From: an uncultured Bacteroidaceae bacterium
GTDB lineage: Bacteria; Bacteroidota; Bacteroidia; Bacteroidales; Bacteroidaceae
Length of the DNA: 64,000 nt
Assembly (NCBI GenBank): GCA_905234605.1
Contig: CAJOIE010000014.1
Coordinates: 1-64,000, forward strand
Direction: 5' to 3'
Made by a program: the position numbers and the translations under genes. This document shows positions 1 to 7,572 of this stretch, in pieces; the first letter of the stretch is position 1; each line of letters starts with the position of its first letter. Under the pieces are notes generated by a model. The model saw nothing but the letters and a program-made list of their open reading frames with translations. It ran no database searches and was not told the DNA's origin.

Positions 1-1
1 C

Positions 2-640
2 AATGACCTTGTGGCATCGAGCGAGGCCAATGCCGCCATCTGGCAACTCATCGACTCGGTACTCACTGCCTACAAGGGCTATATCGATGAAAACCGCATT
101 TACGGCACGGGACAGTCGATGGGCGGCATGTGCATACTGAACATGGCGGCACAGCGCGACAACTTCTTTGCAGGCATCGTGGCCACCGGAGCGCAGTGGA
201 GCAACAACTATGACAAAACATTCCAGAATGGCGGTCAGCGCACGCCCGACAATGATTCGTCGAGCTTCAACGGCTATGGCCTTGACCGGGAAAACTACCA
301 GAACTGGTATTACATGGTGTCGGACGACAACATCCTGGTGCAGACCTGCACAGGCGACCTGATGGCAGCGGGCGAGTGGCTGGCGTTGAAGGACTACTAT
401 GAGGCAGCGGGCATGAGCATCCCTTATAGCGAGTGGGACCCGTTCCTGCCCGTCAGTGTGCAGGATGCCAATGGTCTGAAGCTGCTTGACCACGACACCA
501 CCAATCCCGGCGGTGGCATCACATGGGCAGGATTCAACCGTGGCAGCCACATGTCCACATGGAAGTACGGCTATCAGGTGTCGTATCCCTTCCAGTGGCT
601 CTACGCCCAGACGCGCCAGACAGAGATGCAGCGTGAATGA
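2..640 (+). CDS. Secreted-type esterase / alpha-beta hydrolase, C-terminal part (5' end outside window)
   Basis: The frame is open from the window edge, so the N-terminus is missing. The visible part is the catalytic half of an alpha/beta hydrolase of the PHB-depolymerase/carbohydrate-esterase type. The nucleophile elbow is GQSMGG, an acidic stretch (SDDN) sits where the catalytic Asp is expected, and a late GSHMSTW supplies a plausible catalytic His. The substrate is not readable; acetyl or feruloyl esters on polysaccharide are typical of such enzymes. The stop overlaps the ATG of the next frame (ATGA). The next frame looks like the natural continuation of this protein, so the stop may be a frameshift. 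Confidence 0.7.
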   Translation, partial: NDLVASSEANAAIWQLIDSVLTAYKGYIDENRIYGTGQSMGGMCILNMAAQRDNFFAGIVATGAQWSNNYDKTFQNGGQRTPDNDSSSFNGYGLDRENYQNWYYMVSDDNILVQTCTGDLMAAGEWLALKDYYEAAGMSIPYSEWDPFLPVSVQDANGLKLLDHDTTNPGGGITWAGFNRGSHMSTWKYGYQVSYPFQWLYAQTRQTEMQRE

Positions 641-975
641 GGAATCCCTGGCTTGGTCACGACGCTGACGGGAAAGTACGCAAAGGCTCAGGCACCAACC
701 GTCTGAACTCGGCTCAGTTCACTCCTGACGGCGCTGACTCCATCTTCTGCGAGAACTGGACACCCGTGAGTGCCACCATCAAGATGATTGATGCCATCCC
801 GACAGAAGAGCAAGCGGCAGACACCTCCCACAACCGACGCGGCCCCGGACGCGGTGCAAGCCGCACGGACATGATAGAGCAGGCAAAGACGGCGTACGAC
901 AAACTTTCCGATGTCGAAAAGGCACAGGTGACGAACCGTCAGCGTCTATCTGTTCTGACAACTACCAATAATTGA
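637..975 (+). pseudogene. Probable frameshifted C-terminal extension of the esterase
   Basis: This 112-residue frame starts inside the previous stop codon. Its first half (NPWLGHDADGKV, then a segment ending FCENWTPV) reads like the end of a secreted esterase. Its second half (AKTAYDKLSDVEKAQVTN) resembles the FIVAR-like helical repeats with AYDxLSxxEKxxVTN spacing that occur at the ends of surface enzymes. It has no start features of its own apart from the ATGA overlap. A one-frame slip near 634-640 would join it to the upstream enzyme. Translational coupling of two separate proteins is the alternative and seems less likely. Confidence 0.5.
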
Positions 976-1017
976 ATATACACCAATAAACAGAAAATCG
1001 GAAATTTATCAGTAAAG

Positions 1018-1952
1018 ATGGAGAAGATACTGAAGGTTCACCACGTCAACGACTACGCCCGATACATCGGGGCGCCGGAGTTCTTGCTGGGCAAGCGAAC
1101 AAGTCCGGGCGGCCGCCCGCTCGTCTCGGTGATTCACTACGACGAGTTGGAGCATTGCCGCCACTCGCTGAACAACTATGATGTCTATGCTATGTTCATC
1201 GGCGACGAGGAACTGGAGGACTTGTCGTATGGGCAATTGCAATACGACCTTCACCGCCATGCGCTGATGTGCGTGGCTCCCGGGCAGATTCGGGCGAAGA
1301 AATCCACACCAAGGGCTGGGCACTGCTCTTCGACACCGAGCTGCTGCGCGACTCAGAACTGGGGCGTCGCATGGCCGACTATCATTTCTTCTCCTACAGC
1401 ACCAGCGAGGCCCTGCTGATGTCGCCCCGTCAGCGGCAAAGCATCGTTACGCTGCTGGAACATATTCGCACGGAAATCCGGCAGGAGGAGGATGCCCACA
1501 CGCTGCGCATCGTGACCTCGCTGATAGAGCAGGTGCTGGAACTCGTCAGCCGCTACTATGCGCTACAGCTCTCCACATCGGCCACGACGACAAACTCCGA
1601 CCTCTTGCCGCGTTTCGAGCGTCTGTTGCAGCGATACTATGACGACGGTTTGCAGCGCAGTCTGGGACTGCCCTCGGTGAAATACTGTGCCCAGCAGTTG
1701 TTCCTTTCACCTAACTACTTTGGCGACCTTATCCGTGAGCTGACAGGCGAAACGGCCACCTCCTGCATCCGTCGTTTCATCATGCAGCGTGCCCAGTCGC
1801 TCCTGCTCAGCGGGGCCACCATCACCGAGACTGCCGAGCAACTGGGCTACGACTATCCGCAGCACTTCACACGCCAGTTCAAGAAGCACTACGGAGTAAC
1901 ACCTTCTGAATTTACGAGGAAGCGAAACAAGGCGTGTAGTCAGGCTTTATGA
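1018..1952 (+). pseudogene. AraC-family transcriptional regulator, disrupted by a frameshift
   Basis: The N-terminal frame begins at 1018 and runs as a cupin-like sensor domain up to VAPGQI (about 1290). The protein then continues in another frame with GEEIHTKGWALLFDTELL, the expected next part of Bacteroidales AraC regulators. The C-terminal half has two helix-turn-helix motifs (YCAQQLFLSPNYFGDLIREL and ITETAEQLGYDYPQHFTRQF). Together they give the usual length of about 310 residues. The gene lies next to the convergent redox operon at 2.0-5.2 kb and probably regulated it. Either the gene is dead or a base is miscalled near 1285-1295. Confidence 0.8.
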
Positions 1953-1960
1953 AAAGCAAC

Positions 1961-1998
1961 ACATCCGTGCCACCTCTGCGATGACACGGATGTATTTC
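1961..1998. terminator. Hairpin between convergent transcripts
   Basis: Arms ACATCCGTG (1961-1969) and CACGGATGT (1985-1993) are exact reverse complements, followed by ATTTCCC. It lies between the AraC pseudogene and the 3' end of the flavin reductase gene and could stop transcription from both sides. Confidence 0.5.
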
Positions 1999-2041
1999 CC
2001 AAATACAATACTTTTACTCTGGTTTATAAATCCAATTCCTT

Positions 2042-2608
2042 TTATTTCAACGTCTCACCATACGCCTTGCCCATCTTCACGCAGTCGCCGATGATGTCGC
2101 CTGTGCGCAGGTATTTGTAGGTAGGCATTTCAAAAAGCACGGGCTTCAGTTTCGAGTAGTCGGGCTTGCCCTTCTCGTCGAGTTTGTCCTCATCGACATA
2201 GGTGTTGAGGATGGTGCAGATGTAGTTCTTGAAGCCGTCAATCTCGTAGGTGTCTGTCACCTCACATTCCATCACCAGTGGCGACTGCTCGATAATGGGC
2301 ATACCAGCCTCGCCCAGATGGTAAGGGAACAGGGCCGACTTATCAGTCTTGGCTCCGCTCACCGTTCCCGTGTAGTCGGCAGCGTCCAGGAATGTCTCGT
2401 CAATGATGTTGATGGACAGTTTATTCTGCTCGTCTATGGCCTTTACGCTGTGGTGTGACGCATGTACGCTCAGCAGCAGTTTCGAGTGGCTGACGATGCC
2501 GACGTGTGCCACCAGCAGCCAGTTTACCTTCCCCCCTTCTCCGACAGTTCCTACAACTGTGGCTGGTGTGGGATAGAGTGCCAGTTTCTTTCCAATGTTC
2601 TGTTTCAT
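2042..2608 (-). CDS. Flavin reductase family protein (FMN-binding)
   Basis: The protein is a single flavin-reductase-like split-barrel domain of 188 residues with no signal peptide, so it is cytoplasmic. The N-terminal ALYPTPATVVGT and the VSHSKLLLSVHASHHS segment are typical of the Bacteroidales group annotated as flavin reductases; such proteins bind FMN and use NAD(P)H. The start is the ATG at 2608. An upstream extension is open but would run into the preceding gene and adds no conserved sequence. It is the last gene of a four-gene minus-strand operon with a cyclophilin-like lipoprotein, a hydrolase and an aldo/keto reductase. The physiological substrate is unknown. Confidence 0.8.
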   Translation of the reverse strand: MKQNIGKKLALYPTPATVVGTVGEGGKVNWLLVAHVGIVSHSKLLLSVHASHHSVKAIDEQNKLSINIIDETFLDAADYTGTVSGAKTDKSALFPYHLGEAGMPIIEQSPLVMECEVTDTYEIDGFKNYICTILNTYVDEDKLDEKGKPDYSKLKPVLFEMPTYKYLRTGDIIGDCVKMGKAYGETLK

Positions 2609-2615
2609 ATTGATG

Positions 2616-3215
2616 TTATTTCGTGAATTTCTTTCCGTCCTTAATGACGATGCCCTTGTGGCAGGCAGAGGCTGGCGCACCATTCAGTGTATATGAACGC
2701 GATTCAGTACCTGCGGTGTTCCGGCTCTCGTTGCTTATATTGTTGATGCCTGTCGCATCCGCCGTGAGCGAGAGGGTAACGGTGATGTTGCTTTCTCCTG
2801 CCTTCAGGAATGTGCGCAACTGGCTTTCCGACAGACCGTCAATCTTGCCCAGACGGGTGTAGCTCCATGAGTTTGAGCCATAGAACAGGCAGATGTTGCT
2901 GCCGTTGTAGAGAACGACATCTCCCGGCTGTGCCGTCATCTGCTGGTTGCTCGTAGGGAGCGAGAAACCAAGCGGTCCCCATATCTCGAAGCCGCCACTG
3001 GAATTGAGGGTGATGGTGACAGTGCCGTCCTGTAGCCTCGTCACGAGTTCCTGCGTTGCCGCATTATTGGCAAGGGTTATGCTCTGAGTCTGTCCGGCGA
3101 TGGTAATATACATTGTCATATCGTTTCCTGTCTGCAATGTCTCCGCCTGCATCCCGCCGTCGGACGAGCAGCAGACGAAGAACATGGTCATAAGTGTCAG
3201 CAGATATTTTCTCAT
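2616..3215 (-). CDS. Cyclophilin-like lipoprotein with PorSS-like C-terminal tail
   Basis: The N-terminus (MRKYLLTLMTMFFVCCSSDG) is a lipoprotein signal with the lipid-accepting Cys at about residue 15-16. Residues 35-155 match the cyclophilin-like fold of small Bacteroidales proteins (ITIAGQTQSITLANNAATQE, WGPLGFSLPTS, PGDVVLYNGSNICLFYG, YTRLGKIDG). That fold is found next to oxidoreductases and its role is unknown. The last 45 residues are different: a GINNI linker followed by YTLNGAPASACHKGIVIKDG, which resembles the conserved end of type-A sorting tails (GxxVxxxxKGIYIxNGKK). A lipoprotein signal together with a sorting-like tail is unusual. The gene sits 7 nt after the hydrolase. Confidence 0.72.
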   Translation of the reverse strand: MRKYLLTLMTMFFVCCSSDGGMQAETLQTGNDMTMYITIAGQTQSITLANNAATQELVTRLQDGTVTITLNSSGGFEIWGPLGFSLPTSNQQMTAQPGDVVLYNGSNICLFYGSNSWSYTRLGKIDGLSESQLRTFLKAGESNITVTLSLTADATGINNISNESRNTAGTESRSYTLNGAPASACHKGIVIKDGKKFTK

Positions 3216-3221
3216 ACACGA

Positions 3222-4313
3222 TTATTTTAGATTCTCACGGAAAAATCGCTCCATCTTGTCGTAGGGGATGACACCAGCCACGTCGTCGTAGAGGTCAATG
3301 TGCGATGCTCCGGGGATGATGTAGAGTTCCTTGTTCCCTTCCGTGGCACTCTGCCCCTCCACGTGCTTGCCCGTCATCTTCTCGAAGGCATACTCAGAGA
3401 AATAGCGAGAATGAGCCTTCTCGCCGTGGATTAGCAGCACGGGATTCTCAATCTCTGCGGCAAAGGCCAGCAGCGGCTGATTGAGGAACGACTGACAGCC
3501 TATGACATTCCAGCCGTCGGTAGAATTGCCAGAACGCTCATGGTAGCCGCGCCCATGGGCATAGTATGCACTATAGTCCTTCAGAAACTGCGGAGCCTCG
3601 TCGGCGGGCTCGGCTGGAACACCGCCACCGCGCTTGTATGTCCCTGTCTTGTAGTCTTCCGTGCGCTGCCGAGCCATGGCCTTGCGCTTCTCCATGCGCT
3701 GCTGCGGAGTGTTTTCGCTCTGGAAATAGCCCTCGATGTTCACCTTGGTCATGTCGTACATCGTAGCCGCTACGGTAGCTTTGATACGTGGGTCAATGGC
3801 AGCGGCATTGACGGCCATACCTCCAAAGCCGCAGATGCCGATGATTCCGATGCGCTCTGCATCTACATTGTCCTGCACAGAGAGAAAATCGACGGCAGCG
3901 AGGAAGTCCTCGGTGTTAATGTCGGGCGAAGCCATGCGCCGCGGTTCGCCACCACTCTCTCCTGTGAACGAGGGGTCGAAGGCAATGGTGAGGAATCCAC
4001 GCTCTGCCAAATGTTGGGCATAGAGACCGCTCGACTGTTCCTTCACGGCTCCGAAAGGTCCGCTGACGGCGATGGCAGCCAGTCGGCCTTCAGCGTTCTT
4101 TGGTGTGTACATGTCGGCAGCCAGTTCGATGCCGTAACGGTTGTGGAACGTCACTTTCTTGTGGTCTACCTTGTCACTCTTGGGGAATAGTTTGTCCCAC
4201 TCCTGAGTCAATACTAACTTCGTCATATTTTCTTCTGTTTTAGTTTGTTTGCTATCTGTGCATGCTGTCAACACACCGACTGCGAGCATTGCTGTGAATA
4301 ATACATTCTTCAT
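3222..4313 (-). CDS. Lipoprotein alpha/beta hydrolase with a cysteine nucleophile motif
   Basis: A lipoprotein signal ends at LTAC (Cys 18). The 363-residue body is an alpha/beta hydrolase of the dienelactone-hydrolase-like group. The nucleophile elbow is GICGFGG, so the expected Ser is replaced by Cys, as in dienelactone hydrolase and many Bacteroidales homologues. Other landmarks are VSGPFGAVKEQSSG near the oxyanion region, LLIHGEKAHSR carrying the acidic residue region, and GASHIDLYD with the catalytic His. An internal ATG (ENMTKLVL) could give a cytoplasmic form. It lies between the aldo/keto reductase and the cyclophilin-like gene, probably co-transcribed. The substrate is not predictable. 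Confidence 0.8.
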   Translation of the reverse strand: MKNVLFTAMLAVGVLTACTDSKQTKTEENMTKLVLTQEWDKLFPKSDKVDHKKVTFHNRYGIELAADMYTPKNAEGRLAAIAVSGPFGAVKEQSSGLYAQHLAERGFLTIAFDPSFTGESGGEPRRMASPDINTEDFLAAVDFLSVQDNVDAERIGIIGICGFGGMAVNAAAIDPRIKATVAATMYDMTKVNIEGYFQSENTPQQRMEKRKAMARQRTEDYKTGTYKRGGGVPAEPADEAPQFLKDYSAYYAHGRGYHERSGNSTDGWNVIGCQSFLNQPLLAFAAEIENPVLLIHGEKAHSRYFSEYAFEKMTGKHVEGQSATEGNKELYIIPGASHIDLYDDVAGVIPYDKMERFFRENLK

Positions 4314-4324
4314 CTTTTCCTCAT

Positions 4325-5245
4325 TTACTCCATCGTGTGTTCCCAGCCGCCACGGGTGTCAATGCCGGTGGCATCGGCGAGTTGTTCCAGACGGGCGACC
4401 TCTTCGGCTGTCAGCACAATCTTGGCGGCTTCGGCAGCCTCGACGACGTGATGTTCCTTGGTGGCTCCAATGATGGGCTGCGTGCCCTTGGCAATGGCCC
4501 AGGCGATTCCTATCTGCGAACAACTGGCACCATATTTCTGCCCGATGGCGGTCATCTCGCTGGTCAGTGCCTCCAACTGCGGCAGCACGGGGTTGTACTT
4601 TTGTCCGCGCTCGCTCTCGGCAGGCAGCGGGTTCTCCTTATTATATTTACCAGACAGTGCTCCCTGCTCCAGCACCATGTATGCCCAGAACTCGATGCCC
4701 AGCTCCTTGCAATAATCCAGCACACCGCCTTTTTCACTCGAACGGTAGAGCAGCGAGAAGTGGTTCTGCACGGCAGAGACCTTGAAACCAGCCTCGCCCA
4801 GTATCTCGTTAGCCCGACGTATCTCCTTGATGTTGTGGTTCGACACGCCCACACGCTTCACCTTGCCCGACTGGAGCAAAGGAATCAGTCCCTGTGTCCA
4901 ACGCTCCACGTCCATAGGATTGTGAATCCAGTAGATGTCGATGTAGTCGCAGTCCATGCGCTCGATGGATGCCAGAGCCATCTTCTCCACCGCGGCAATC
5001 TGCGGCGTGAACTTTGTGGAAATCTGCACCTCTGCACGATTGTATGCCTGTGCCAACGAACCAAGAATCTTCTCTGACTCGCCCATGCCGTAGGCCGTGG
5101 CGGTGTCCCAGAGGTTCAGTCCTGCCTTCATCGCCGCATAGAATACAGGCTTCAAGTTCTCTACGTCGGTCTTACTGCCGAATACCTTGTCTCCTCCAAA
5201 TGCTCCTGCGCCCCAGGCCCAGGTGCCTAATGCTATCTTTGCCAT
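4325..5245 (-). CDS. Aldo/keto reductase
   Basis: This is a single (beta/alpha)8 NADPH-dependent oxidoreductase of 306 residues. The catalytic tetrad is visible: Asp in LWDTATAYG, Tyr four residues on in the same motif, Lys in ISTKFTP and His in YWIHNP. GVSNHNIKEI follows in its usual place, and the C-terminal IIGATKEHH is the cofactor-binding loop. I took ATG 5245; an in-frame ATG at 5296 adds 17 residues with no family similarity. It is the first gene of the minus-strand operon running to 2042 and sits back to back with the broken acetyltransferase gene. It probably reduces a carbonyl compound; the identity is unknown. Confidence 0.88.
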   Translation of the reverse strand: MAKIALGTWAWGAGAFGGDKVFGSKTDVENLKPVFYAAMKAGLNLWDTATAYGMGESEKILGSLAQAYNRAEVQISTKFTPQIAAVEKMALASIERMDCDYIDIYWIHNPMDVERWTQGLIPLLQSGKVKRVGVSNHNIKEIRRANEILGEAGFKVSAVQNHFSLLYRSSEKGGVLDYCKELGIEFWAYMVLEQGALSGKYNKENPLPAESERGQKYNPVLPQLEALTSEMTAIGQKYGASCSQIGIAWAIAKGTQPIIGATKEHHVVEAAEAAKIVLTAEEVARLEQLADATGIDTRGGWEHTME

Positions 5246-5357
5246 ATCTTCAATGATAAGTTTGCTTCCTACTGCAAAGGTCGGCGAAATCTGCATAGCT
5301 TACTTAAACTAATTACGGACAAACCAACCACTTTTACGGATTCTCTATTTGATGTTG

Positions 5358-5365
5358 TACCTTTG
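5358..5365 (+). promoter_or_regulatory. -7 promoter element TACCTTTG
   Basis: Exact match to the Bacteroidota -7 consensus TAnnTTTG, 31 nt before the ATG of the acetyltransferase pseudogene. No clean TTTG at the -33 distance is seen. Confidence 0.5.
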
Positions 5366-5395
5366 CTTCCAATTAACGCTTGTTCTAACAAAACA

Positions 5396-5956
5396 ATGTC
5401 TATGACTGAGAAAGAGAAAATGCTGGCAGGACTGACCTACGATGCCAACTACGACAGGGAACTGACTGCAGAGCGCACTCGTGCCAAGGAACTCTGCTAC
5501 GACTATAACCACTTGCGCCCTTCTGATACGGAAGGACAGCAGGCATTGATTCGACGACTGCTTGGAAGTACGAAAGGGGCATTAACGATTACCGCCCCGT
5601 TCTGGTGCGACTATGGCTATAACATCGAGATAGGCGAGAACTTCTATTCCAACCACGACCTCGTCATACTCGATGCTGCGAAGGTTCGGGCGTGGCGATA
5701 ATGTGGTCGTCGGGCCAGACTGCGGTTTCCACACAGCAGGACATCCCATAGACTTTCAGCGGCGCAACGAGGGACTGGAGTCGAGCCTATCCCATCACCG
5801 TATGCGATAATGTGTGGATAGGTGCTGGCGTACATGTGATGCCAGGTGTTACCATAGGCTCCAATGTCGTTATCGCTGGTGGCAGCGTAGTGGTGAAAGA
5901 TACCGGATAAGAGTATCTATGCTCGAAGAACTCCGAATATTCGCGAGAGCACCTGA
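5396..5956 (+). pseudogene. maa: Sugar (maltose-type) O-acetyltransferase, broken by three frameshifts
   Basis: The opening TEKEKMLAGLTYDANYD and the hexapeptide-repeat region identify a maltose/galactoside O-acetyltransferase of the left-handed beta-helix family, which moves acetyl from acetyl-CoA to sugars. The reading frame must change near 5693 (VRAWR to [18 protein letters not shown]), near 5783 (NEGLE to [17 protein letters not shown]) and near 5900 (VVVKD to IPDKSIYARRTPNIRES). With those three slips the whole family length of about 185 residues is recovered up to the stop at 5954-5956. The trimeric enzyme cannot be made from this copy as it stands. Confidence 0.85.
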
Positions 5957-6165
5957 ACATCGACTGCTCCTTCATCACTCATCACACCACCTCCGCCACC
6001 CTTGCAGCCACAGGCGATGCTGCTCTGGGTCATGGACAGGCTGGCTGCTATCCGCTGGTAGCACGACGAACATTATAATAGGAATATAAGAAAAGCAAGC
6101 GGGGTTCATCCCTGCATCCTGTCCCTCTCGTAGGGCAGCAGCAATACATTATTATATATATTAGT

Positions 6166-7572
6166 ATGAAACATACCTTAACACTCCTGACAGCTGTCGT
6201 CGGCATGGCACTGCCGGCCTATGCTCAGCCACAGCCCACGGCTACGGCTCTCGACGCAGCATCGGCACAGCACACGCCGGACAGCACAGCCTCTATCCAG
6301 GCGCCACAGACGGGCGGTGAACCGTTAGTCACCCCTCCCTTCCTCACTGGCTGGTATGTGGATGCCGGTGCGAACACGACCCTGCTGTTCCCCTACGGGC
6401 ACAACCCGTCGCACATATTTCCCAACGGCCAGGCCTTTGGCATCAGCGTGGCCATAGGCAAGTGGTTCACCCCCCTGCTGGGCGGACGCTTCAAGGTGGA
6501 CTGGAACAACGGCCTTGTGGGCGGGCAGCACGCCACGTGGTACTCGCCATACGGCGTGCCAGGCGGCAACCGCCGTCGCGGCGGCTTCATCACCTTTACG
6601 GGCGACATCGAGCTGAGCCTGCCGGGCATCTTCGGCACCTATCGTGCCGACCGCCGATGGAACCTCATCGCTGCTCCGCGAGCCGGCGGATGGATTGACA
6701 TAGGCAAGGGCACCGGAGCCCACGTCTTAGGCGCGGCCCTCATGAGCACCTACCGCGTAGGTGAGCGTGTGAGCCTCTTGGCCGATGTGGGCTACCAGTT
6801 CGTGTCGAGCGTCAACGGCGTGCGCTCAGGCAAGGGGTCGGGCAGCAACGGCTATGCCGAGATAGGTATGGGTGTGGAGGTGGACCTGTCGGATCGTGAG
6901 TTCCACCGTGCCGGCAGCGCAGAGGCGAGCCACCGGAATGCCGTCGTGGTGCCTGGGCTGTGGGCAGGATGGTTCGTCCAGGCCGGCATCGGTCTGTCGC
7001 TCCTGAACCCCTACGGCACGAGCGCGCGGCACGTGTTTCCACGAGGGGCCACGACGGGCATCAACATGTCCGCAGGCAAGTGGTTCGCGCCAGAGGCCGG
7101 CCTGCGCGGAGGCTTCAACTGGCAGAACGGTATCACCGCCAACCGCCACGCCTCATACCTCGACCCCGAGGGGCAGCGTGGCGTGAACCACAGCCAGGGC
7201 GGCTATCTGGCCTTGTTTGGCGACATGCTCTTCAGCGTACACAACATCGTCGGCACCTACAAGCCCGAGCGCATCTGGGAAGCCGTGGTCTACCCGCGCA
7301 TGGGCATCACGTGGAACTTCTCTTCGGACAACAGCCAGTGCCCCATAGTGGGCGTAGGCACGGAACACACCTTCCGCCTCACGCCGCGCCTCAAACTCTA
7401 TGCCGGCGCGGCCTACCAGTTCACCACTGGCGGTTTCCTGCGCGAGGAGTTCCACACAGGATCCGGATGCGGCAGCAACGGATGGCTCGACATCACGGCA
7501 GGTGTGCAGGTGGCTCTTGGCCGCAGCAAAGGCCTGTTTCACAGGCTGCCTGCCACAGTGCCTGGCATGTGA
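6166..7572 (+). CDS. Secreted, internally duplicated outer-membrane beta-barrel-like protein
   Basis: The signal peptide is MKHTLTLLTAVVGMALPAYA, cut before QPQ. After a low-complexity linker come two homologous halves, residues about 60-240 and 265-455. Each opens with GWYVDAG or GWFVQAG and then follows the order PYG, HxFPxG, GIxxxxGKWFxP, a WQNG/WNNG-type turn, HATWYSPYG or HASYLDPEG, RGG or QGG before a GD strand, IxGTY, and SGSNGY or GCGSNGW before a final strand. Alternating aromatic/glycine strands suggest eight or so beta strands per half in the outer membrane. I do not recognise a named family. The 3' end overlaps the convergent GH31 gene by 34 nt. Confidence 0.75.
   Translation: MKHTLTLLTAVVGMALPAYAQPQPTATALDAASAQHTPDSTASIQAPQTGGEPLVTPPFLTGWYVDAGANTTLLFPYGHNPSHIFPNGQAFGISVAIGKWFTPLLGGRFKVDWNNGLVGGQHATWYSPYGVPGGNRRRGGFITFTGDIELSLPGIFGTYRADRRWNLIAAPRAGGWIDIGKGTGAHVLGAALMSTYRVGERVSLLADVGYQFVSSVNGVRSGKGSGSNGYAEIGMGVEVDLSDREFHRAGSAEASHRNAVVVPGLWAGWFVQAGIGLSLLNPYGTSARHVFPRGATTGINMSAGKWFAPEAGLRGGFNWQNGITANRHASYLDPEGQRGVNHSQGGYLALFGDMLFSVHNIVGTYKPERIWEAVVYPRMGITWNFSSDNSQCPIVGVGTEHTFRLTPRLKLYAGAAYQFTTGGFLREEFHTGSGCGSNGWLDITAGVQVALGRSKGLFHRLPATVPGM

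Noticed and set aside
637..975. Separate small gene coupled to the esterase by ATGA
   Set aside because: Its first residues read like the esterase's own end and its rest like a tail domain, so a frame slip is the simpler reading.
5363..5395. Longer N-terminus for the acetyltransferase pseudogene from TTG 5363
   Set aside because: That start lies within the promoter box; ATG 5396 begins the conserved TEKEKML sequence.
1..6100. Genomic island or phage remnant
   Set aside because: The base composition and broken genes suggest an accessory region, but no integrase, transposase, tRNA target or direct-repeat ends were seen.
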